DNA of 64,000 nucleotides from Acidaminococcaceae bacterium (GCA_017554485.1 JAFZIG010000109.1:44312-108311), one strand, 5' to 3'. Positions 41,195-51,488 are shown, counted from the first letter of the stretch. Notes: generated by a model from the sequence alone, not told the origin. A program made the numbers and translations.

Positions 41195-42028
41195 TTATAA
41201 CATATACGCCAGTTTCCTGATTCCTTGCTGCCGCTCCCGCCAAGGGGGATAAAACTGATCCATCCGCGCCCTGAACTGTTCGCCATGCCCCTTTTCCCAC
41301 AAGTGGGTCAGTTCATGGATCACGATATAACTCAGATACTCCGGCGGCAGATGGCCCAGGGTCAGATTGATGCAGATACGTCCTGTTTTCGTATTACATG
41401 TGCCCCAGCGGGTTTTCATTTTTCGGACATACCAGCTGGATTCCCGTTTTCCCACCAACGAGCCGCAGCCCTGGAAAATTGCCGGAAGAAAGGCTTCCAA
41501 CTGCCGCTTCAGCCACAGGTCAATGCATTGTTCCCGCCGGGCCGTATCAAATTCTTCGGGGCAAACTAACAACAGTTTATTGTTTGCAATCTTAACCGTT
41601 GCTACAGCATGCTTTTGCAGCGCTTCCGCCGCTTTTTCCCCGCACAGCTGATACACCATATCCGGATCATGCAGGAGCAGCAGTTCAAAAGCTTTGCCCC
41701 AGACATAAATGACCTCCCCTGTTTCATAACGGCGGACCGGTTTCTGTACCATCCGGGCCTGCTTATCCTTCTGCTGTTCAATCCATGCTGTGTTATTGGA
41801 AATAAACTTCTCTACCTCATACAAGGCCGTGCGATACGGCGCGGTGACAAACACCTTTGCTTCCGGCCCTTTCAGCCGCAGGTACATGCGGCGTATCCGT
41901 TTATACTGTAACTGATATTCTATTTCACCCAATCGGTGTTCTTCCACTTCATCCGGTCTGTGTCTCACTTGGCGCACCTTGTGTAAAAAAGTTTGTATAA
42001 CCTTTCTTTTTTGCCGCAACGGCCTCAC
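41195..42028 (-). CDS. YgjP/WLM-type zinc metallopeptidase-like protein
   Basis: 277 residues; the zincin motif is IHELTHLWEKGHGEQF near residue 240. MKTRWGTCNTKTGRICINLTL just before it is the conserved YgjP segment. Start is uncertain: GTG 42028 overlaps the smpB stop (TAGTG), while an internal GTG at 41968 has AAGGTG upstream. Intracellular, substrate unknown; it follows smpB in one operon. Confidence 0.82.
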   Translation of the reverse strand: MRPLRQKRKVIQTFLHKVRQVRHRPDEVEEHRLGEIEYQLQYKRIRRMYLRLKGPEAKVFVTAPYRTALYEVEKFISNNTAWIEQQKDKQARMVQKPVRRYETGEVIYVWGKAFELLLLHDPDMVYQLCGEKAAEALQKHAVATVKIANNKLLLVCPEEFDTARREQCIDLWLKRQLEAFLPAIFQGCGSLVGKRESSWYVRKMKTRWGTCNTKTGRICINLTLGHLPPEYLSYIVIHELTHLWEKGHGEQFRARMDQFYPPWRERQQGIRKLAYML

Positions 42029-42498
42029 TAAAATTTATTACGTTCTTTAATTACCCGTTGCATCTCTCGTTTCGCATCTTTATCCGCCATATCCCTGCGC
42101 TTGTCATAAATCTTTTTGCCGGTGCATAGCGCCAGTTCCATCTTTACAAAGCCGCGTTTAAAATACAGCTTCAGGGGAATAAGGGAATATCCCTTTTCCT
42201 TCACTTTGCCCAAAAGCCTGTCGATTTCCCTGCGGTGCATCAGCAACCGGCGGGTTCGCAGGGGATCGTGGTTGTTATAGTTGCCAAAATCGTAAGGACT
42301 GATGTGCATGTTCATTACCACCAACTCACCCTTTTTGGTGATGCGCACAAAGCTGTCCTTTAAATTCACCTTCCCTGCCCGCAGGGATTTTACTTCCGTG
42401 CCAACCAGCTCCATGCCGGCTTCCATGGCCTCCACGATGTTGTAATCGTGGCGGGCTTTGCGGTTTTCCGTAATGATCTTTATTTTTGTTTCAGTCAT
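42028..42498 (-). CDS. smpB: SsrA-binding protein SmpB
   Basis: 156 residues, standard length. [15 protein letters not shown] begins the OB-fold; [10 protein letters not shown] and the C-terminal [16 protein letters not shown] are conserved SmpB features. It brings tmRNA to stalled ribosomes. GGGAG precedes the ATG; the rnr gene is 80 bases upstream, a usual pairing. Confidence 0.97.
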   Translation of the reverse strand: MTETKIKIITENRKARHDYNIVEAMEAGMELVGTEVKSLRAGKVNLKDSFVRITKKGELVVMNMHISPYDFGNYNNHDPLRTRRLLMHRREIDRLLGKVKEKGYSLIPLKLYFKRGFVKMELALCTGKKIYDKRRDMADKDAKREMQRVIKERNKF

Positions 42499-42576
42499 AA
42501 TGACTCCCGAAATCCGATTATTGCCTTTTTTATATTTGATAAGTAAAGATAATTCGCTAAATAAACAAAAACTCCT

Positions 42577-45054
42577 CTATCTTCTGCGTTTTTTCTTGTG
42601 GGTTGAACCGGCATATTTGTTGCCGCCGATGCCGCCCTTGCCCCGTTTGGCATAAGGACGGACCACGCCGTCGACCTGCTGGTGGCTGCCGTGGCGGGCT
42701 TTATTCTTCTTACGCCTGCTGCCTGCAGCCTGGGACGCGTCCTGCCGGATATCTTCCAGAAGCGTGCTCACACTGCTGTGACCGGATTTATATGTCCTTG
42801 CCAACCCATCCGGATCCAGTCCTTTCCTGCCGCCGGACTTTTTCGTTTTGCTGCCTGCGCCCCGGGAGCTGCCGCTTCCGCCCAGTTGGATTTTAAGATA
42901 GTCACGCATGGCGTCGTTTTCGCCGGCCATGATGAAATCAATACTGCGGTCTTCCATGTGCACCTGCAGCACTTCAATCTGCACCGTGTCACCCAGCCGG
43001 TAGGTGTTGCCGGTGTGGGTACCCGTCAGGCAGTAACGGTCTTCAATGAATTCATAGTAATCGTCCGTCAGGCTGGACATGTGGACCAGGCCTTCCACCC
43101 CGTTGGGCAGTTCTACAAACATACCGAATGAAGTCACGCCGGAGATCACACCTTCATAAGTTTCACCGATGTGCCCCAACATGTATTCGGCTTTCTTCAA
43201 GTCCACGGTTTCCCGTTCCGCTTCCGCCGCGTTCCGTTCCTGCAGCGAGGAATGTTCCGCCATGCTCTGCAGACTGTTTTCGGATAAAAGTGGCAAACTG
43301 TGGGCCAGATCCGGATCCTTCAGCCAGCAGTGAAGAATACGGTGGATTAATAAATCAGGATACCTGCGGATAGGTGAAGTGAAATGACAATAGTATTCCG
43401 CAGCCAGACCGAAGTGGCCTATGTTTTCCGTCTGGTACACAGCCTGCCGCATGCAGCGCAGGGCCACCGTGTTTACCATCCGCTCTTCCGGTCGCTCCTT
43501 CATTTCGGAAAGAGCTGTCTGCACATCTTTGGGACGCACTTCCCCATTTTTTGGGATCCGCAGCTTCACGTTAAAGCTCTGAAGCAGCCTGGCCAGTCCT
43601 TCCATCTTGTCTTCCGCCGGGGATTCATGGACCCGGTACACGCAGGGCCACTGCAGCATGGTCAGGTGCCGGGCCACCGTTTCGTTGGCCGCCAGCATAA
43701 ACTCTTCGATGATGGATTCCGGCAGTCCGTGGATCCGCTGCCTGATTTCAACAGGCTTGCCCGCTTCATCCAGGATCACCTTTTGCTCCGGCAGTTCAAA
43801 CTCAATGGCGCCCCGCCGGGCACGTTTCTTCTGTAAAACGCGGCACAGCTCCCGCATCTCTTCCAGCATGAGGATGATATCCGCATACTCTTTCCTTATT
43901 TCTTTGTCTCCCTCTTCCAATATGGCACGGACAATATTGTAACTCAGACGGTGATGGGAATGGATCACCGCCGGGAAGATCTTATATTTTGCTACCCTGC
44001 CTGTGTCCCCTTCGATCTCCATCTCGCAGCCCATGACCAGGCGATCCTCGTTTTCATTGAGACTGCAGATACCGTTACTCAACCGGGGCGGCAGCATGGG
44101 CAGAACCCGGTCCACCAGGTACACGCTGGTACCCCGTTCCTGCGCTTCCTGGTCCAGCAGGGTCTTTGCCTTCACATAATAGCTGACGTCCGCGATGTAC
44201 ACACCCAGCAGGTAACGCCCGTTATCCAGGCGCCTTGCATATACCGCGTCGTCCAGGTCTTTGGCATCTTCCCCGTCAATGGTCACCACCGGATAGTCCC
44301 GGCGGTCTTCCCTTCCCTGCCAGTCCTTGTCCCGGATCTCCCCGGGCACCCGGTAGGCCGCGTTTTTCACGTTCTCCGGGAAATCTAGAGGCAGGTCATG
44401 CTGCCGGATGATGGATAAAATCTCCAGCCCCGGATCACCTACATAACCCAATACTTCTACCACACGGCCTTCCGCATTGCGCTGTTCCGTAGGCCACTCC
44501 GTAATCTCCACAACCACCTTCTGGTTGTCGGCCGCACCGCCGAAGTTCCTGCGCAGTATATAAATGTCGCCGCCGATATGTTTATCGTCCGGGGTCACAA
44601 AAGCGAAATCCATAGTACGCCGGAACACCCCTACGATACGGGAGTTTGCGTGTTCAATTATACGGATGATCTCCCCTTCGGGACGCCGTCCGGGAGCGTG
44701 GCTGTCAATGCGGGCCATGACCCGGTCGTTGTTCATGGCGCCGTGGAGCTTGCGGGGTGGGATAAACACGTCCGGCTTACTGCCCTTGTTATCGGGGATC
44801 AGAAAGCCGAAGCCCTTGCTGCTCAGCTGGAAACGTCCGGCCACCAGCCCCATCTTTTCCGGCAGCCCGTAAGTCTCAAAGCGGGTCTTGACAATGTAGC
44901 CATCCTTTTCCAATTCCGTGATAGCGTCCCAGAAGTCGTGCATGGGCTCTTCCTTCACGGGAATGGCAAAGATCATCTCCTCCGCCGTCATGGGGGCATA
45001 TGATGCCCGCTGCATGAAGGCCATGATTTTATCTTTCAGTGAAAGTGTTGTCAT
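42577..45054 (-). CDS. rnr: Ribonuclease R
   Basis: 825 residues from ATG 45054 (GAAGG nine bases upstream; a GTG at 45078 is weaker). Layout: N-terminal HTH (about 1-75), cold-shock domains, the RNB catalytic domain with DGEDAKDLDDAVYA, an S1 domain (TYEGVISGVTSFGMFV) and a Lys/Arg-rich tail. A 3'-5' exonuclease that degrades structured RNA, including tmRNA-targeted messages. The smpB neighbour fits. Confidence 0.97.
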   Translation of the reverse strand: MTTLSLKDKIMAFMQRASYAPMTAEEMIFAIPVKEEPMHDFWDAITELEKDGYIVKTRFETYGLPEKMGLVAGRFQLSSKGFGFLIPDNKGSKPDVFIPPRKLHGAMNNDRVMARIDSHAPGRRPEGEIIRIIEHANSRIVGVFRRTMDFAFVTPDDKHIGGDIYILRRNFGGAADNQKVVVEITEWPTEQRNAEGRVVEVLGYVGDPGLEILSIIRQHDLPLDFPENVKNAAYRVPGEIRDKDWQGREDRRDYPVVTIDGEDAKDLDDAVYARRLDNGRYLLGVYIADVSYYVKAKTLLDQEAQERGTSVYLVDRVLPMLPPRLSNGICSLNENEDRLVMGCEMEIEGDTGRVAKYKIFPAVIHSHHRLSYNIVRAILEEGDKEIRKEYADIILMLEEMRELCRVLQKKRARRGAIEFELPEQKVILDEAGKPVEIRQRIHGLPESIIEEFMLAANETVARHLTMLQWPCVYRVHESPAEDKMEGLARLLQSFNVKLRIPKNGEVRPKDVQTALSEMKERPEERMVNTVALRCMRQAVYQTENIGHFGLAAEYYCHFTSPIRRYPDLLIHRILHCWLKDPDLAHSLPLLSENSLQSMAEHSSLQERNAAEAERETVDLKKAEYMLGHIGETYEGVISGVTSFGMFVELPNGVEGLVHMSSLTDDYYEFIEDRYCLTGTHTGNTYRLGDTVQIEVLQVHMEDRSIDFIMAGENDAMRDYLKIQLGGSGSSRGAGSKTKKSGGRKGLDPDGLARTYKSGHSSVSTLLEDIRQDASQAAGSRRKKNKARHGSHQQVDGVVRPYAKRGKGGIGGNKYAGSTHKKKRRR

Positions 45055-45162
45055 ATTATAAAACCTTCGTATTGGCACATTGAGTTTTCAACTGTTCCAT
45101 TATTTATCTTTGGACAAAGCATTTTTAAATTATAAAAAAGCAATACTTACACAACAATCCCG

Positions 45163-45672
45163 TTATTGCTTTTCCAGCATCAGCGTACTGGTGGCTTCTG
45201 CCGCGATGCTGCCATCCGGGTTAGTAATGACGCCCTCCATAATCACCAGGCGCCCCTTCCGTTTTACCTCGTGCCCTTCACAGCGAATGGTGTCGCCGAT
45301 CCGAACCGGTGTACGGAACCGCAGGTCGATGCGGGCTGTGTAAGCAGGCACACCTTCTTTCCGGAACAGGTAATTGCCCATAATCTCATCCAGCAAAACA
45401 GTGATCAGACCGCCATGCATCCGTCCGTCGTAACTCTGATGTTCCGGTTTCGGTGTAAAAAATGCCAGCACGCCGTTGGGAATCCAGAAAAAATGCAGAT
45501 GTAACCCAATGGGATTTTCTTCCCCGCAAGCAAAGCACATGTCATACTTTATATCTTTTTCTATCTCCTTCAGTTCTTCTCCGTATTTTTTCCCTTCCGC
45601 AGCCACCAACGCTTTTTCTTTTTCACTTAACTGAAGCTCTTCCGGCAAAACCGATTTCTTAACCTGCAACAT
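45163..45672 (-). CDS. PaaI-like hot-dog thioesterase
   Basis: 169 residues from ATG 45672; a TTG at 45678 and an ATG at 45696 are also in frame and the best-placed AAAGG favours one of the inner starts. CFACGEENPIGLHLHFF and MHGGLITVLLDEIMG are the PaaI-family signatures. It hydrolyses acyl-CoA thioesters of unknown chain. Confidence 0.82.
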   Translation of the reverse strand: MLQVKKSVLPEELQLSEKEKALVAAEGKKYGEELKEIEKDIKYDMCFACGEENPIGLHLHFFWIPNGVLAFFTPKPEHQSYDGRMHGGLITVLLDEIMGNYLFRKEGVPAYTARIDLRFRTPVRIGDTIRCEGHEVKRKGRLVIMEGVITNPDGSIAAEATSTLMLEKQ

Positions 45673-45784
45673 TTCCAACACATTCCTTTCAAACATATTT
45701 TATTACTGTTTTTTGTAACTTTTCGTGATGTCATTTTGATTTTATTTTTACGTCAATACTCATTTACAAGTTTATTTTTTGTTT

Positions 45785-46606
45785 TTAAATATTTTCTTTT
45801 AACCATGTCTTAACCAGCTCTCCTGCTTCCTGAAACCGCAGATCCAGATGATGATTGTCCCCTTCCATATAATGCAACTGTTTGTCGCCGCCCGCCAGAT
45901 CAAAGTTTTCTTTTGCCTGATTTGGCGACACGATGCAATCCTTTTCTCCGTGAATGATCAACAACGGTCCGTTTTTCCATCGTTTCAATAACTCCGCAAT
46001 ATTATACTTTAACAGATCTTTAACGAAGGCTGCGGGGATTTCATCATGACCCCGTTCATCTGCCAGCAAAACCGACTTCCCCTGCAGGGCATTCGTAAAC
46101 TGTTCTTCCCCAAGCACCTCTATAAACGTTTTCTTCAAACTGTTAGGGGCAGACCACAATACCAAACCATCAGGACAGTATGTTTTTCTTGCATGCCAGC
46201 TTACTGCAGGATTTTTATCTTTGCCAATTGCTAATTTGTCTGCCGCTTCACGCACAATCTCAATATCTCCGCATGCTGTAATGATACAAGTCGCTCCGCC
46301 GAAACTGCGCCCCAGCAGGAACAGTTTTTCCGGCTCCAGCGTATTCCGGACAAAATCCAGAACACATTTCAATTCTGCTACCTGATTACTCAGACAAGTG
46401 CACCAAGAGAAATTAAAACGTACCACTGAACAGATTGTTTCACTGATCTCCTCTGCCAGTTTTGCCGCTCGGCCGCCGCCCTCCATGGAACCGCGGAAAC
46501 CGTGAGCCATCACCAGCACCTTGCCCCTGTTTTCCTCCAAATCGCACAAATGAAGTACACCCTGCAGTTCGCCAAAAGGACCTGCAATCATAATATTCTG
46601 TTTCAT
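45785..46606 (-). CDS. Alpha/beta-hydrolase (dienelactone/prolyl-oligopeptidase type)
   Basis: 273 residues from ATG 46606 (GGAGG seven bases before). The oxyanion HGFRG motif near residue 38, the nucleophile elbow GRSFGG and a final GDNHHLD histidine make a complete triad with Asp in IIHGEKDCIV. Probable cytosolic esterase or lipase-like enzyme; substrate unknown. Confidence 0.85.
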   Translation of the reverse strand: MKQNIMIAGPFGELQGVLHLCDLEENRGKVLVMAHGFRGSMEGGGRAAKLAEEISETICSVVRFNFSWCTCLSNQVAELKCVLDFVRNTLEPEKLFLLGRSFGGATCIITACGDIEIVREAADKLAIGKDKNPAVSWHARKTYCPDGLVLWSAPNSLKKTFIEVLGEEQFTNALQGKSVLLADERGHDEIPAAFVKDLLKYNIAELLKRWKNGPLLIIHGEKDCIVSPNQAKENFDLAGGDKQLHYMEGDNHHLDLRFQEAGELVKTWLKENI

Positions 46607-46686
46607 AGAGCCTCCGCCATTCCTCTTCCTCATACTACCTTTAGTGACATGTTTGCCTTGGAAACATGGCTTTCAAGTTCCTGTTT

Positions 46687-47175
46687 TTACCTGTTCCCCG
46701 TTAACTCTGCCAGTAATTCCGGTGTTACCGTCTTTTCGGAATATACCTTCACTCCGTGCTCAATCAGCAACGCTGCCGTAATCCCCCGCCCTGCTATTCT
46801 GGTTCCGGAAAATGTGCCGTCGTATATGAAAGAGCCTGAACATGACGGACTGTTTGATTTCATGATTGCAGAAGTGATATGCCGCTGCTTCACTATCTCC
46901 AATACTTTTTCCGCGCCCAGCAGGAACTGCGCCGTGACGTTTTTACCAGCTTTGTTGACTACACGCCGGTTTTTAAGAAACGCGCCCGAATTTGACTCCT
47001 CTGACTGAATCTCCGCCGGAAGGCGCGGCGTAGACAACCCGCCCATTACCTCCGGACAAACAAGCAGCACCTGTTCCTTATGTTGCTCTATCCACTGGCA
47101 AAGCCACGGCACTGCATTATTTCCTCCATTATATTTTACATTCCTGCCTGCAAGACAGGCACTAATCAGAATCAT
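46687..47175 (-). CDS. DUF523 family protein
   Basis: 162 residues. MILISACLAGRNVKYNGGNN with Cys7 and the later LVCPEVMGGLSTPR are the DUF523 (YbbK-like) signatures. KSNSPSCSGS holds further conserved cysteines. Likely metal- or redox-active, function unknown. Start 47175 follows AAGGGG. Confidence 0.88.
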   Translation of the reverse strand: MILISACLAGRNVKYNGGNNAVPWLCQWIEQHKEQVLLVCPEVMGGLSTPRLPAEIQSEESNSGAFLKNRRVVNKAGKNVTAQFLLGAEKVLEIVKQRHITSAIMKSNSPSCSGSFIYDGTFSGTRIAGRGITAALLIEHGVKVYSEKTVTPELLAELTGNR

Positions 47176-47493
47176 GATCTGGCCCCTTCAGAATTAAATC
47201 CTGGCTGTTCATCAGGCTATTCAATAAAATAATTCACAGCCATTTATTTCACTATTATCCCCTTGTATTAGCTGTTTATATTATATCATAACTTAACCAA
47301 TATTAGTAATCTTCGTTTCGTCTCCTTCTCCCACAAAAAAACCGGGCGCTTTTACACGCCCAGTCAGTTTGTTCAGACACAAATTCCACTGTCTCATGAC
47401 CGATTACTATCCCTCATGCCCTGCGCCGTCTTTCTTCAATTTGAGCGTTTCGGAAAAGAGAACTCCCATGACGGCCTCAGAATGTTCACTATT
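47176..47493. other. Gap with a terminator and no gene
   Basis: The 318 bases between the DUF523 gene and the MatC-like gene hold a minus-strand terminator at 47,334-47,363 and otherwise AT-rich DNA with short stray frames. I see no convincing gene. Confidence 0.6.
47334..47363 (-). terminator. Terminator of the MatC-like gene
   Basis: On the minus strand CTGGGCG / CGCCCGG with an 8-base loop is followed by eight T residues. Confidence 0.85.
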
Positions 47494-48750
47494 CTACAAC
47501 AGCATCCGGTACAGCCCGAAATACGCCAGTATGCTCAGTACCACTACGCCAAAGGCGGAGATGGCAAACATGCGGATGAACAGGCGGTGCTGCAATTGCG
47601 GTGACGCGTTCGCAGCGGAAGAATAGGCCGCCAGGGCCAGCGCTCCGCCGGTAGACAGGGGGCTGATGCCCGCCGTGTTGGAAATCATGGTGATAGCGGT
47701 TGCCATCTCCAATTCCAGTTCCGGACCTGCCACGCCCAGACGGGCTAAAATATCGGGAATGGTGGGGATCAGCGTGGGCATTACCACGCCTGAAGTAGAA
47801 CTGAACCAACTCATGATTCCTGACGTGATGCCCATAATCGTGACGGAGGTAGCAGGCGTCATGATCTGCGCCAGTTTCTCCGACAACAGTTTGATCCCGC
47901 CCAGCATAATGATGATGTGCATCAGAACGCCTACGCCGGTGATCAGCAGCAGCGTGCCCCAGGGAATTTTCTTGATTGCTTCCCCTTCATCCGCGACCCG
48001 CAGGAAGGAAAGCACCATTGCCACTGCAAACCCAGTGAGTCCCACGTTTACCTTCAGGAACAACACCATAAAGACCATAACGGCAATGCCTGCCAGGGTG
48101 ATAATCTGGTTCCTGTTAAAGGAAGGGATGTCAGCCTGGCTCAGGACCTTGTCCGAATGCAGTTTGTATCCGCCCAGCATGAAATAAACAATAACCGCAT
48201 ATACCGTGGAGGACAATATGCCGTTCATCAGGAACGGTTTTTCTATGCCCGTCAGGCCGAAGCCCGCACACAGATTGATGCCGATGATTCCCGTCGCGGC
48301 CAGCGGGGAAACGCCGCCCCCCGATGCGCCCAGCACCGTTAAGGCGGATAGCATGGCCGGGTTGATGCCGATTTCCGCCGCTAGCGCCATGGAAAACACC
48401 ATCATGATGGCCATGGTGGGAACCGTGCCGGGGCCGATGGCGGAAAGAATGACGGAAAACACATAGATTACGATGGGAATCATAAAGGTATGTTTCCCCG
48501 CCAGCGCCACCACTTTTTTCGCCAGCAGTTCCAGCGAACCATTGAGCTGCGCCAGGCTGAACAGATAGGTTACGCCCAGCAGGATCATGAACAGGGAATA
48601 ATTAAAGCCGCTGATGATCTCCTTGTCGGGTATCCCGCTCATCCGCCCCAGAACCAGGGCAAAGCCTATTGCTAGCAGCCCCGTGTTCATATGACGGAAA
48701 AAGCCCAAAAAAATCGCCACAAGTAACAATGCAAGAGAAAGTAAAGCCAA
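47494..48750 (-). CDS. Dicarboxylate carrier, MatC-like
   Basis: 418 residues, about eleven hydrophobic segments. ALVLGRMSGIPDKEII and FMILLGVTYLFSLAQLNGSLELLAKK match the MatC N-terminal family of malonate/dicarboxylate carriers; the second half has a similar repeat. Substrate within C4 or C3 dicarboxylates is only an inference. It is divergent from a LysR regulator that may control it. Confidence 0.78.
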   Translation of the reverse strand: MALLSLALLLVAIFLGFFRHMNTGLLAIGFALVLGRMSGIPDKEIISGFNYSLFMILLGVTYLFSLAQLNGSLELLAKKVVALAGKHTFMIPIVIYVFSVILSAIGPGTVPTMAIMMVFSMALAAEIGINPAMLSALTVLGASGGGVSPLAATGIIGINLCAGFGLTGIEKPFLMNGILSSTVYAVIVYFMLGGYKLHSDKVLSQADIPSFNRNQIITLAGIAVMVFMVLFLKVNVGLTGFAVAMVLSFLRVADEGEAIKKIPWGTLLLITGVGVLMHIIIMLGGIKLLSEKLAQIMTPATSVTIMGITSGIMSWFSSTSGVVMPTLIPTIPDILARLGVAGPELELEMATAITMISNTAGISPLSTGGALALAAYSSAANASPQLQHRLFIRMFAISAFGVVVLSILAYFGLYRMLL

Positions 48751-48798
48751 AATTAAAGCACCTCCTGTGAATTATAGCTTATCGCAAATGATGACATA

Positions 48799-48827
48799 TT
48801 GCAAACTGTTAAAAATCAGTGTATTAT
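48799..48827 (+). promoter_or_regulatory. LysR-gene promoter
   Basis: TTGCAA (48799-48804) and TATTAT (48822-48827) are 17 bases apart in the 108-base divergent gap. Confidence 0.65.
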
Positions 48828-48858
48828 ACAGGTAAATAACTGTGAAGGAGGTTGTCTT

Positions 48859-49755
48859 ATGAATCTTCTGCCCATGCAGTATTTTGTGGAAGTTGTCAGG
48901 GAACAGGGCATCAGCCGCGCTGCCATACGGCTGCATATCACCCAGCAGACACTGAGTTCCCACATAGCATCACTGGAAAAGGAACTTGACTGCGTGCTGT
49001 TCCGTCGAAGACCACATTTCGAATTAACATACGCCGGTCGTGTGTTTTACAATTATGCCTGCCGCTTCAGCAGCCTGTACCATTCCATGAAACAAGAATT
49101 CCAAGACATTGCAAAACAGGAAACCGGAGAACTGTCCATCGGCGTCAGCCCTGCCCGGGGCCGTTTCCTGCTGGGGCCGGTCCTGGCTTCCTTCCATCAG
49201 GACCACCCGCAGATCCGTCTCAGTCTTGTGGAAGCAGCCAATGCGGATTTGATAGCATACCTCTTAGATGATAAAGTCGATCTTATTATCGCGAACCTGA
49301 CCGAAGACAATCCGCTGATTTCCGCAAAACCTTTATATGATGAAGAAATGATTCTTTTGGTACCTTCCTCCCTTGTTTCAGAGGAAAACCGGGCCCGTCT
49401 TTTGGAAGGAGACCTGCAGCCTTTGGCGGACTGCCCTTTCCTCATGAACCGGCAGGAAGATACCGCTGGCCGGATCGGTAATTCTCTTTTGGAAAAGAAC
49501 GGTATCGTGCCCCGTGTCACAGTTTCCTCGGAAAATATGGAGACCCTGCTGGATTTATGCTATGCCGGGGAAGGCGCCTGTTTCTGTCCGAAAATAATCG
49601 CTGACAGGGTTTTCGCAGGCAAGGACTGCTCGCATTTACTGCCCGTTTCCTGTAGCGCTACGGTATCCATCCGTATTGCCTGGCTGAAAAAAAACTATAT
49701 CAGCAAAATGCTGCTTGATTTCGTGGACACCTGCCTTAAAATTGAAAATACCTGA
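48859..49755 (+). CDS. LysR-family transcriptional regulator
   Basis: 298 residues from ATG 48859 (GAAGGAGG upstream; the longer frame lacks a site). The HTH is at residues about 15-45 (GISRAAIRLHITQQTLSSHIASLEKELDCVLFRR), and the effector-binding domain from about 90. It probably regulates the divergent MatC-like carrier; the effector would be a related acid. Confidence 0.9.
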   Translation: MNLLPMQYFVEVVREQGISRAAIRLHITQQTLSSHIASLEKELDCVLFRRRPHFELTYAGRVFYNYACRFSSLYHSMKQEFQDIAKQETGELSIGVSPARGRFLLGPVLASFHQDHPQIRLSLVEAANADLIAYLLDDKVDLIIANLTEDNPLISAKPLYDEEMILLVPSSLVSEENRARLLEGDLQPLADCPFLMNRQEDTAGRIGNSLLEKNGIVPRVTVSSENMETLLDLCYAGEGACFCPKIIADRVFAGKDCSHLLPVSCSATVSIRIAWLKKNYISKMLLDFVDTCLKIENT

Positions 49756-49756
49756 T

Positions 49757-50012
49757 GGATGCCATTATATATTGTTAGAAATCATCTTTATACAATTTCA
49801 TTTTATCAGGTTTGCAAAGAGAAATCTATAAGAAAGCACAAACTAAAACTTTTGCATTGAGCTTTTGGGAAAAATGATTTATAATAATTGTAATGCATCC
49901 ATAAAATCAATTTATGAATCAGATTTAAAGCTTATTTTGAGTTATTTTTAAAATGTATTTTTCCAATTATTATTTTTTATTTGCTTTTTATTTTTATTAA
50001 CAAGAGGTCATT
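49757..50012. other. AT-rich upstream region of the AAA ATPase gene
   Basis: 256 bases, strongly AT-rich in the last 150 with poly-T/A tracts before the AGAGGT ribosome site. No gene or clear structure visible. Confidence 0.55.
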
Positions 50013-51488
50013 ATGAAGCTATCAATGCAAGATCTGGAGAAACCGGAAACCGTTTTAATCACAGAAGAACACAGTAAGCAGCTGCCTGTGATTCGCATCA
50101 CAAAGATTGTTTTGCAGGATTTCAAAAACGTAGAGTATGGGGAAATCAATTTCCACTGCGGCAAAGACTTCGTCCCCTATGGAACAAAATCCGACATCCT
50201 CGGTCTGTACGGTCAGAATGGCTCCGGCAAGACAGCGGTGATCGACGCGCTGTATATCTTAAAACAGCTGCTGCGGGGCAGCAAGGTACAGGATTTGTTT
50301 TCAGAATGTGTTAACAAAAATGCGCCCTGTGCAAAGCTGACTTTTTTGTTTGAGCTGCAGTACAAGGATGAGCGCGTCCGCAAGGCCCAGTATGAATTCT
50401 GTCTGAAATCGGAAGAAGTGACGGTAGATACAGAAGAACGAATGGATGCAGCGCCGGATTATTTCGCATTGCCTCAGTCCAAATTCCGGGTAGTGGTCTT
50501 TAACGAAGTCCTCAGTATGTCCGGCCCGTTCCACGGCAGTGACCAGCGTATGAATCCTGTCATCGACACCACTGGCGAAGAACTTCCCTTCGGACCGAAG
50601 TCGCGTCACAAGTTTATAATCGGTTTGGATAAGGGAAACCGCAAGGCGTTCCAGCTGGAGGTCAACAAACGGCTGGCAATCGACCGTTCCCAGTCTTTCA
50701 TCTTTATGAATGATTCATTAAAAAAGCTTAAAGAATATGGCAGCTACTCCGAATACCTGCAGGTGATCCTGGAATTGAACCATTTCGGTTCCCATTATCT
50801 GTTTGTGGTGAACACCCGCTCTTCCGGCTTGATCCGGCTGAACCTGGCAATGCTGCTCCACACGCCCCGGGGCTCTTTCACCATCCAGACGGACGGTCCC
50901 TACTCTATGCACCAGGATGTATATGATAAAGTTTCCCCTTACATCCCGAAAGTCAGTTCCGTACTTTCCCAACTGATACCGGGGCTTTCCATCGAACTGC
51001 GTACCATCGGAAAGCCTGTCATGAGCGACGGTTCAACCGGCCAGCTGGTGGAAGCCCTTGCTATCCGTAACGGAACGGTGCTGCCCCTGCGTGATGAGTC
51101 CGACGGCATCCGCCGTCTCATTTCCATGCTGAGCCTTCTGACCGCCGCCTACAACGATCCTTCCTTCACTCTGGCCATCGACGAGTTCGACGCCGGTATC
51201 TTTGAATATATCTGGGGCGAGATGCTGGAGATTTTTGCGGAAAGCGGCAAAGGACAGCTGATTTTCACCGCCCACAACTTGCGGCCCTTGGAAGTCATCA
51301 GCAAAAAATTCCTGTATTTCACCGGCACCGATCCCAGGGACCGCTATATGCAGCTGAAGAGCATTGCCCGAACCAACAACATGCGCAACGTGTACTTCAG
51401 GCAAATTGAACACGGAAACGAGGAAAAAGTCTACAACGAAACAAAGCGCAGGAGTATAAAAGAAGCGCTGCAGGAAGCAAAAGAATAA
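50013..51488 (+). CDS. OLD/AAA15-like ATPase
   Basis: 491 residues. Walker A GQNGSGKT (67-74) is followed by a helical insert; LAIDEFDAGIFEYI is Walker B with the D-loop, and IFTAHNLRPLEV supplies the H-switch. This SMC-like ABC ATPase fold is that of OLD/RloC/AbiEii-type proteins, but no TOPRIM or nuclease domain is visible after it. Function unknown, possibly phage defence. It stands alone; the neighbouring genes are unrelated. Confidence 0.8.
   Translation: MKLSMQDLEKPETVLITEEHSKQLPVIRITKIVLQDFKNVEYGEINFHCGKDFVPYGTKSDILGLYGQNGSGKTAVIDALYILKQLLRGSKVQDLFSECVNKNAPCAKLTFLFELQYKDERVRKAQYEFCLKSEEVTVDTEERMDAAPDYFALPQSKFRVVVFNEVLSMSGPFHGSDQRMNPVIDTTGEELPFGPKSRHKFIIGLDKGNRKAFQLEVNKRLAIDRSQSFIFMNDSLKKLKEYGSYSEYLQVILELNHFGSHYLFVVNTRSSGLIRLNLAMLLHTPRGSFTIQTDGPYSMHQDVYDKVSPYIPKVSSVLSQLIPGLSIELRTIGKPVMSDGSTGQLVEALAIRNGTVLPLRDESDGIRRLISMLSLLTAAYNDPSFTLAIDEFDAGIFEYIWGEMLEIFAESGKGQLIFTAHNLRPLEVISKKFLYFTGTDPRDRYMQLKSIARTNNMRNVYFRQIEHGNEEKVYNETKRRSIKEALQEAKE

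Noticed and set aside
41109..41300. 63-codon minus frame at the EAL/YgjP boundary
   Set aside because: It overlaps the ends of two real genes and has no site or conserved motif.
47366..47490. Possible short gene between the MatC-like stop and its terminator
   Set aside because: Only a 20-codon frame without conserved features; treated as 3' untranslated DNA.
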